Part shown: in pieces, positions 57,912-64,000 of the stretch
Layout: each line of letters starts with the position of its first letter
Position numbering within the stretch: the first letter of the stretch is position 1
Assembly (NCBI GenBank): GCA_913775315.1
Contig: CAJYIX010000022.1
Span: forward strand, 112,687 to 176,686
Direction: 5' to 3'
Length of the DNA stretch: 64,000 nt
Source of the DNA: an uncultured Sphingomonas sp.
GTDB lineage: Bacteria > Pseudomonadota > Alphaproteobacteria > Sphingomonadales > Sphingomonadaceae
Program-made: the position numbers and the translations under genes
The notes under the pieces: model-generated
Seen by the model: only the letters and a program-made list of their open reading frames with translations
What the model was told of the DNA's origin: nothing
Database searches by the model: none

Positions 57912-58703
57912 ATGACCGCGCTTGTCGCCATCCTCCTGTCCGCCGCCGCGATGACGGCCATCGTCGGCGTCCGCTACCTCCTCACCTCAGGCGCGTTCGC
58001 GCTCGCCACGCGGGCGACGCGGCCGGGGCTGTATGTCGGCCTCGACAAGCAGATCGGACGCGAGATCCGGTGGAGCCTCGCCTCCGCCGCGATCTATGGC
58101 GTGCCCGCGGGGATCGTCGCCTGGGGCTGGCGCCAACATGGCTGGACGCAGATCTACGAGGATGTGAGCGCCTATCCGCTCTGGTACCTGCCGGTGTCGG
58201 TGCTGCTCTATCTCTTCGCGCACGACACCTGGTTCTACTGGACGCATCGCTGGATGCACCGGCCGAAGCCCTTCAAGGCTGCGCATGCAGTCCATCACGC
58301 CAGCCGCCCGCCCACCGCCTGGGCGGCGATGGCGTTCCATCCGATCGAGGCGCTGACCGGCGCCGTGGTAATTCCGCTACTGGTCTTCGCAATTCCGATC
58401 CATGTCGCCGCACTGGGCTTGGTCCTCGCCATCATGACGCTTATGGGAGTGACCAACCACATGGGGTGGGAAGTTTTCCCGAAGTTCATGGTGGAGGGGC
58501 CGCTGGGCCGCTGGCTCATCACGGCCAGCCACCACCAGCGCCATCATGAGCGCTACGGGTGCAATTACGGGCTTTATTTCCGGTTCTGGGACCGGGTGTG
58601 CGGGACCGATGACGGTTTGGGTAACTTCGATGCGGCGGCTCGCCGCGCTCGCGCCGCTAGCGCTGCTGGTCGGCGCCTCGCCGGTCGCGACGCTCAAGGT
58701 TGA
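57912..58703 (+). CDS. Sterol-desaturase/fatty-acid-hydroxylase family membrane oxygenase (candidate carotenoid hydroxylase)
   Basis: 263 residues from ATG 57912. An integral-membrane non-haem di-iron enzyme with three His boxes: HDTWFYWTHRWMH, HAVHHASRPP and ASHHQRHHERYG (HxxxH, HxxHH, HxxHH-like), within about five helices. It is larger than a typical CrtZ (about 165 residues). Size, family and position beside crtY suggest a carotenoid ring hydroxylase of the CrtG type, but a lipid hydroxylase is possible. It needs O2 and lies under an FNR box. Its last 74 nt overlap the next gene, and the C-terminal 25 residues are low-complexity Arg/Ala. Confidence 0.8.
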   Translation: MTALVAILLSAAAMTAIVGVRYLLTSGAFALATRATRPGLYVGLDKQIGREIRWSLASAAIYGVPAGIVAWGWRQHGWTQIYEDVSAYPLWYLPVSVLLYLFAHDTWFYWTHRWMHRPKPFKAAHAVHHASRPPTAWAAMAFHPIEALTGAVVIPLLVFAIPIHVAALGLVLAIMTLMGVTNHMGWEVFPKFMVEGPLGRWLITASHHQRHHERYGCNYGLYFRFWDRVCGTDDGLGNFDAAARRARAASAAGRRLAGRDAQG

Positions 58704-59052
58704 CGTCGATTCGCTGCGCAACGCGCGCGGCGTCATCCGCCTCTGCCTGACCGCGGTCGCGAGCAACTTTCCGACGTGCGAGGACGATGCGCGCGCGGTC
58801 GCCCGCTCGGTGCCCGCCAGCCAGCGCAGCCTCGCCTATGACGGTCTGCCGCCCGGCGGCTATGCCGTGGCGATCATCCATGACGAGAACGGCAACGGCA
58901 AGCTCGACACCTTTGCCGGCATCCCGCGCGAGGGGTTCGGCTTTTCGCGAAATCCGCGCATCGCCTTCGGCCCGCCGCGCTTCGACGCCGCGCGCTTCGT
59001 GGTGCAGCAGGGCAACGGTGAGCAGCGGATTCGCATGCGCTACATGTTCTGA
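58630..59052 (+). CDS. DUF2141-family exported protein
   Basis: 140 residues from ATG 58630 (an upstream ATG at 58609 is possible). A signal peptide (LAALAPLALLVGASPVATL) is followed by a beta-sandwich-like domain: LKVDVDSLRNARGVIRLCLT, SLAYDGLPPGGYAVAIIHDE, NGNGKLDTFAGIPREGFGFS and FGPPRFDAARF. This is the DUF2141 pattern. Probably periplasmic, function unknown. It is often found near carotenoid or sterol-like desaturase genes in related genomes, as here. Confidence 0.8.
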   Translation: MRRLAALAPLALLVGASPVATLKVDVDSLRNARGVIRLCLTAVASNFPTCEDDARAVARSVPASQRSLAYDGLPPGGYAVAIIHDENGNGKLDTFAGIPREGFGFSRNPRIAFGPPRFDAARFVVQQGNGEQRIRMRYMF

Positions 59053-59109
59053 AGGGAGCGAAACGCGAACGTACACGTTTCGCGGCTGAAACCTTCGGAG
59101 TTCCAACAC

Positions 59110-59967
59110 TTGCGCATCCTCCTCGCCGCCGCGCTGTCGCTCGGCATCGCTGCTCCTGCCTTTGCCCAGGATACGGCCCCTGCGCCGGTCGACACGCCGC
59201 CCTCGACCGATCCGCGCGGCGATTTCGCGATCGTCGGCGTCGGCGTCGGCCTGCTCCCCGATTACGAGGGCTCGGGCGACTACAGCGTCTCGCCCGTGCC
59301 CGCCGCGATCGGTCAGGTTTCGGGCTATCGCTTCATCCTGGCGGGCAACCGCGTCAGCGTCGACCTCATCAAGGATGGCTACGGTCCGACCTGGGACGTG
59401 CAGGCGGGGCCGATCGGCGTCGTCAATTTCAACCGCAACAGCCGCGATGCGATCGACAATCCGCAGGTGGCGCTGCTCGACGAACGCGGCACCGCGATCG
59501 AGCTCGGCGGCTATGTCGGTATCGGCAAGACCGGCGTCATCACCAGCGATTACGACCGCTTCTCGGCGACGCTCAGCTATCGCTACGACGTGGCGGGCGT
59601 GCATTCGAGCGGCATCCTGACGCCCACCGTCACCTATACGACGCCGCTGTCGACCAAGGCGCTGGTCGGCCTGTTCGCCTCGGCCGAGTTCGTCGAGCGC
59701 GGCTATGGCCGTACCTATTTCAGCGTCACCCCGGCCGAGAGCGCGCGCTCGGGCCTGCCCATCTATACCGCGGGCGGCGGGTTCAAGAACTGGGGCATCG
59801 GCGCCGTGGGCATGCGCTCGCTGACCGGCGACCTGACCGGCGGGCTCCAGCTCGTCGGCGGCGTGGTCTATCGCCGGCTGTCGGGCGATTTCGCCGATTC
59901 GCCGCTGACGCGCGTCGGATCGCCCAACCAGTGGATCGGCGCGCTCGGGCTTGCCTACAGCTTCTGA
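59110..59967 (+). CDS. MipA/OmpV-family outer-membrane protein
   Basis: 285 residues with a TTG start at 59110 (GGAG upstream). A signal peptide (LAAALSLGIAAPAFAQ) is followed by an antiparallel beta-barrel rich in alternating hydrophobic residues and ending LGLAYSF, with the C-terminal Phe needed for BAM insertion. GVGVGLLPDYEGSGDYSVSP and YRFILAGNRVSVDL are MipA/OmpV signatures. In E. coli, MipA scaffolds murein synthases; the function of this homologue is not known. Confidence 0.85.
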   Translation: MRILLAAALSLGIAAPAFAQDTAPAPVDTPPSTDPRGDFAIVGVGVGLLPDYEGSGDYSVSPVPAAIGQVSGYRFILAGNRVSVDLIKDGYGPTWDVQAGPIGVVNFNRNSRDAIDNPQVALLDERGTAIELGGYVGIGKTGVITSDYDRFSATLSYRYDVAGVHSSGILTPTVTYTTPLSTKALVGLFASAEFVERGYGRTYFSVTPAESARSGLPIYTAGGGFKNWGIGAVGMRSLTGDLTGGLQLVGGVVYRRLSGDFADSPLTRVGSPNQWIGALGLAYSF

Positions 59968-59978
59968 GCGCTTTGAGG

Positions 59979-60079
59979 GCGGCACCGGCCCGCTCCCCCA
60001 CCCGGCCACCCATTCAGGATACGCTGTGGGGGGCCGGGTGGGGGAGCGGGCCGGTGCCGCATTATCCGCGTGAGCGGAT
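59979..60079. repeat. Two-hairpin palindromic repeat, copy B
   Basis: Arms of 34 bp (59979-60012 and 60027-60060, one mismatch) close a 14-nt loop TTCAGGATACGCTG. As in copy A, a 3-nt spacer and a small hairpin follow: ATCCG-CGTGAG-CGGAT (60064-60079), with the same CGTGAG loop but different, compensated stem bases. Its small hairpin contains the GTG start of the next gene. Confidence 0.85.
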
Positions 60080-60399
60080 CCAAAGAAGCACCGCTCCAGA
60101 CACCCGACGGACGATACATCGTCGTCCGCGAGCGGCTGTGGCGGCGGAGCAATCCTGCGCTGCCGGAGGCGGAGCGGCATGCGCTCGTCAACGAACTGAT
60201 GGACGCCCGCCGCGCCGTTCGCGATGCCGCCGACGAAGCGATGACCCGCGCGGCTCGCACGCGGGTGCAGGCGGCCAAGGTGGCGCTCGGCGAGCGCGGA
60301 CCGGTCTGGTGGGACGACGGCGCACCCGACCTCAACCGGCATATGGTCCGGGGCACGCCCTATGCCGACTGGTTCGCCTCGCTTGCGGGCGACCCGTGA
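60070..60399 (+). CDS. Conserved small soluble protein of unknown function
   Basis: 109 residues with a GTG start at 60070 that lies inside the loop/stem of the repeat's small hairpin. The body is well defined: PLQTPDGRYIVVRERLWRRS, NPALPEAERHALVNELMDAR, then helices and GERGPVWWDDGAPDLNR with MVRGTPYADWFASL. No signal or membrane segment. The pattern recurs in sphingomonads as a hypothetical protein, but no function is assigned. It is upstream of the TPP riboswitch and independent of it. Confidence 0.72.
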   Translation: MSGSKEAPLQTPDGRYIVVRERLWRRSNPALPEAERHALVNELMDARRAVRDAADEAMTRAARTRVQAAKVALGERGPVWWDDGAPDLNRHMVRGTPYADWFASLAGDP

Positions 60400-60409
60400 A
60401 GCGCCTACA

Positions 60410-60550
60410 CCCATGCCATCCCCGGGGGACCGCTGACGCAGCGGTTGAGAGGGTGGCAGGGCACCCATGAAAGTAGTTACTTTCATGGGACCCGATGCAG
60501 CCACCGACCCGCTGAACCTGATCCGGCTGACACCGGCGTAGGGAGGGAGC
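60410..60550 (+). promoter_or_regulatory. TPP (thi-box) riboswitch
   Basis: The thi-box core is present: GCTGACGCAGCGGTTGAGA, then GACCCGCTGAACCTGATCCG, GCTGACACCGGCGTAGGGAG. Inside, an unusually AT-rich and perfectly paired stem, CCCATGAAAGTA/TACTTTCATGGG (60464-60489, only GT between), forms the optional P3 extension. It lies about 50 nt upstream of thiC and should reduce its expression when TPP is plentiful. Confidence 0.95.
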
Positions 60551-60564
60551 GGCCCCGCCAATGA

Positions 60565-62442
<1,878 letters not shown>

Positions 62443-62450
62443 TGAAAGCG

Positions 62451-62473
62451 GGCCGCACTAGCAGGGTGCGGCC
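62451..62473 (+). terminator. Stem-loop after thiC
   Basis: GGCCGCAC (62451-62458) pairs with GTGCGGCC (62466-62473) around a 7-nt loop, followed by TCAAATT. Confidence 0.65.
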
Positions 62474-62610
62474 TCAAATTCCCACCTCCGTTCAGCCTGA
62501 CCGAAGTCGAAGGCGACGCCCAGCACGAGAATTTCGCGTTCTCAAAAGATTGGCGGAATGGTCGCTGTCTAGGCTTTGCGTCCGTGGCTAGGTCCAGTCG
62601 ACATTCAAGC

Positions 62611-62690
62611 GGAGGAGTGTCCTACTATCGATAGGGCGACACCCCTCCGTCAGGCCTGACGGCCTGCCACCTCCCCTGCCAGGGGAGGAA
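62611..62690. repeat. REP-like unit of the CCCCTCCGTCAG family in a gene-free gap
   Basis: CCCCTCCGTCAGGCCTGACGG, an inner hairpin, CCACCTCCCC and GGGGAGGA (62641-62690) match the units at 2128-2250. A partial inverted partner, GGAGGAGTGTC, lies at 62611-62621. It sits in the 376-nt gap between thiC and the unknown gene at 62819; the rest of that gap shows an AT-richer stretch (about 62720-62765) that may hold the next promoter, but no clear hexamers. Confidence 0.7.
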
Positions 62691-62818
62691 TGTCGATCCG
62701 TCCTGTTCCTTCGCTCAATCTGGCACACCAATGATCCAATACTAAGAAAATTTGCAGATAACTGGTGGATGTGGCCCTGCGTTTGCGTGTAGCTTGAGAC
62801 TACAGGGCAGGGGGAACA

Positions 62819-63448
62819 ATGCTTCAAGTAGCGACGGCGGGGGTGACGGCTCTTGCGCAGGTTTACGGGTTTTCCGATGCCTCCAGCTTCGTCTCAAGCC
62901 ATATCGAAACCCTCAAGGGGCTAGACAACGCGCTGTTGAGCCGGTGCGGACATGTCTTGGAAGCAGTTCAGATTGGCTTCGGTGTAGGCTCCGATAATGG
63001 CCTGATGCTGATCGGTCTGGGAAGGACACTCCTGGGTGCCGGAGCGATGCCGGTTGCAGGGACCGCTTCTCTTGCCAACCCCGTCATGATGACGTGCGCT
63101 GCCATCGGTGCGATTCATTATGGTTGGAATGCCTTGAGCGAAGACGAACGCGCCAAGGTTCTCGAGACGGTGGCAGACGCCTTTGCCGCTGGACGGCAAC
63201 TTATCAAGGCGGTGGCCGACTTTGCCGTCGACACCATCAAGGCTCTACTATCCAAGGAAAATCTTGCGGAACTCAAGCGTATGGTAGGAGACGCGGCTGC
63301 GACGTTCGGCCGACGGCTGGGTGATATTACGCGGACGATTGCGGATCGGGCGGCGGATGTGCGGAATATTGCCACGGGGCGCGCCTCCTCGATCATCAGC
63401 GCACTTCCGAAACGCTTGCCATTTCGGAATCCACCAGAGTCGACTTAA
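62819..63448 (+). CDS. Unknown protein with hydrophobic glycine-rich segment and amphipathic C-terminus
   Basis: 209 residues from ATG 62819 (GGGGGAACA upstream). No signal peptide. Residues about 60-105 are hydrophobic and Gly/Ala-rich (NGLMLIGLGRTLLGAGAMPV, then ANPVMMTCAAIGAIHYGW), like one or two membrane-associating hairpin helices. Residues 110-195 are amphipathic helices with alternating Ala, Lys, Asp and Arg. No family is recognised. Codon use is less GC-biased than in the neighbours. It converges on an antitoxin gene, with stop codons overlapping as TTAA. Confidence 0.65.
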   Translation: MLQVATAGVTALAQVYGFSDASSFVSSHIETLKGLDNALLSRCGHVLEAVQIGFGVGSDNGLMLIGLGRTLLGAGAMPVAGTASLANPVMMTCAAIGAIHYGWNALSEDERAKVLETVADAFAAGRQLIKAVADFAVDTIKALLSKENLAELKRMVGDAAATFGRRLGDITRTIADRAADVRNIATGRASSIISALPKRLPFRNPPEST

Positions 63449-63630
63449 GCGACGCGCGCCAAGCGGGGGCTGGAAATCGTCTTTTTGATCGCTGCCCATT
63501 CGCTGGCCGACACCAGCACCGCGCCTTCGCCACGCTCAAGCGTGATCGCCAATGGCGCGCGGTCGGCGACGACCTTGTCGATCATCGCCTCCAGATTTTC
63601 GGACGCTTCGGCGTAGGAGACGGCTTGCAT
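63445..63630 (-). CDS. Phd/YefM-type antitoxin, without an adjacent toxin
   Basis: 61 residues: MQAVSYAEASENLEAMIDKV, then VADRAPLAITLERGEGAVLVSASEWAAIKKT, a clear Phd/YefM pattern (N-terminal DNA-binding half, C-terminal toxin-binding tail). In canonical modules a RelE/YoeB or Doc toxin gene follows the antitoxin, but here the downstream side is occupied by an oppositely oriented unknown gene. The toxin is thus absent, distant or unrecognised. Confidence 0.82.
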   Translation of the reverse strand: MQAVSYAEASENLEAMIDKVVADRAPLAITLERGEGAVLVSASEWAAIKKTISSPRLARVA

Positions 63631-63668
63631 GAGCCGAAGCTCTCCTACTGCTTCCCGAACGTCAACCC

Positions 63669-63980
63669 TTACCGCTTACGTACAAACTCCGCGCGCAGCA
63701 CCAAGCCCTTGATCCCGTCGAACTTGCAATCGATCTCCTGCGCGTCGCCGGTCAGGCGGATCGACTTGATGAGGGTGCCGCGCTTCAGTGTCTGGCCTGC
63801 GCCCTTGACGGTCAGGTCCTTGATCAGCGTCACCTGATCCCCGTCGCTCAGCACATTGCCGACCGAGTCGCGGACTTCCACCGCATCGTCATTGCCGGCG
63901 GCTCCCGCCTTGGCGGCGGCGTCGGCGGCGCTGATCCATTCGCCGGTCGCTTCGTCATACACATAGTCGTCGTCGGCCAT
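63669..63980 (-). CDS. PhnA-domain protein
   Basis: 103 residues from ATG 63980. The C-terminal PhnA fold is clear: VRDSVGNVLSDGDQVTLIKD, LTVKGAGQTLKRGTLIKSIR and GDAQEIDCKFDGIKGLVLRA. The N-terminal zinc ribbon of full-length PhnA is replaced by an acidic DDDYVYDEATGEWISAAD segment. Despite its old name, PhnA is not required for phosphonate use in most bacteria; its role is unknown. Confidence 0.85.
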   Translation of the reverse strand: MADDDYVYDEATGEWISAADAAAKAGAAGNDDAVEVRDSVGNVLSDGDQVTLIKDLTVKGAGQTLKRGTLIKSIRLTGDAQEIDCKFDGIKGLVLRAEFVRKR

Positions 63981-64000
63981 CGCCCGAAATCCTTGTCCTG

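Noticed and set aside
57912-58703. Membrane hydroxylase called outright as CrtZ
   Set aside because: It is about 100 residues too long and its His-box layout is of the broader sterol desaturase family. A CrtG-like or lipid hydroxylase assignment is equally possible.

Overview
The window is high-GC, gene-dense chromosomal DNA. It fits an aerobic, carotenoid-pigmented alphaproteobacterium of the Sphingomonadales (Sphingomonas-like). The assignment rests on protein character and gene order seen by eye: crtY-crtI-crtB, hisZ with a short hisG, infA-maf-RNase E/G-like-yacG-tRNA-Phe, an FnrN-type regulator, several TonB/OmpA/MipA envelope proteins, and frequent GTG/TTG starts with 1-4 nt gene overlaps. 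No prophage, insertion sequence or CRISPR array was seen.

Layout. 1-5.6 kb: sugar locus (Gfo/Idh sugar dehydrogenase fragment, FHS-type MFS transporter, secreted GH51 arabinofuranosidase, secreted M28 peptidase). 5.7-7.9 kb: katG. 8.0-11.6 kb: a B12-riboswitch-controlled pair, DUF1852 (MesX) and a short core methionine synthase (MesD), followed by a BASS transporter. 11.6-19.3 kb (minus): gyrB, a PAS-GGDEF cyclase, a Dabb protein, an OmpA-like protein with an EF-hand, a DEAD-box helicase and recF. 19.4-27.2 kb (plus): a small lipoprotein, serC, serA, hisZ, a PLD-family enzyme, threonine aldolase and an EamA exporter. 27.1-31.2 kb (minus): two tandem M28 peptidases and an NAD-binding epimerase-like protein. 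31.3-37.9 kb: hisG, hisD, nusB, thiL and a K+-independent H+-pyrophosphatase. 38-42 kb: NIPSNAP and DUF3597 proteins, a TonB-like protein, infA, maf, a short RNase E/G homologue, yacG and tRNA-Phe. 42.1-47.2 kb: a tightly overlapped four-gene glycosyltransferase operon headed by a fusion resembling sucrose-phosphate synthase and phosphatase. 47.3-48.8 kb: a TetR regulator and its probable target promoter. 48.9-51.3 kb: sigma-54-type promoter, glnK, amt, mscL. 52.4-59 kb: carotenoid genes (crtB, crtI, crtY) with an FnrN-like regulator and a membrane di-iron hydroxylase sharing a divergent FNR box. 60.4-62.4 kb: TPP riboswitch and thiC. The right end holds a somewhat AT-richer unknown gene, an orphan Phd/YefM antitoxin and a PhnA-like protein.

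How the parts work together. The clearest regulated modules are: B12-independent methionine synthesis switched off by cobalamin; thiamine synthesis switched off by TPP; nitrogen-regulated ammonium uptake; and probable oxygen control over an oxygen-dependent hydroxylase next to carotenoid genes. The most interesting material is the mesX-mesD module, the unassigned glycosyltransferase operon, the TetR twin-operator promoter, the FNR box, and a two-hairpin repeat family with two copies in the window.
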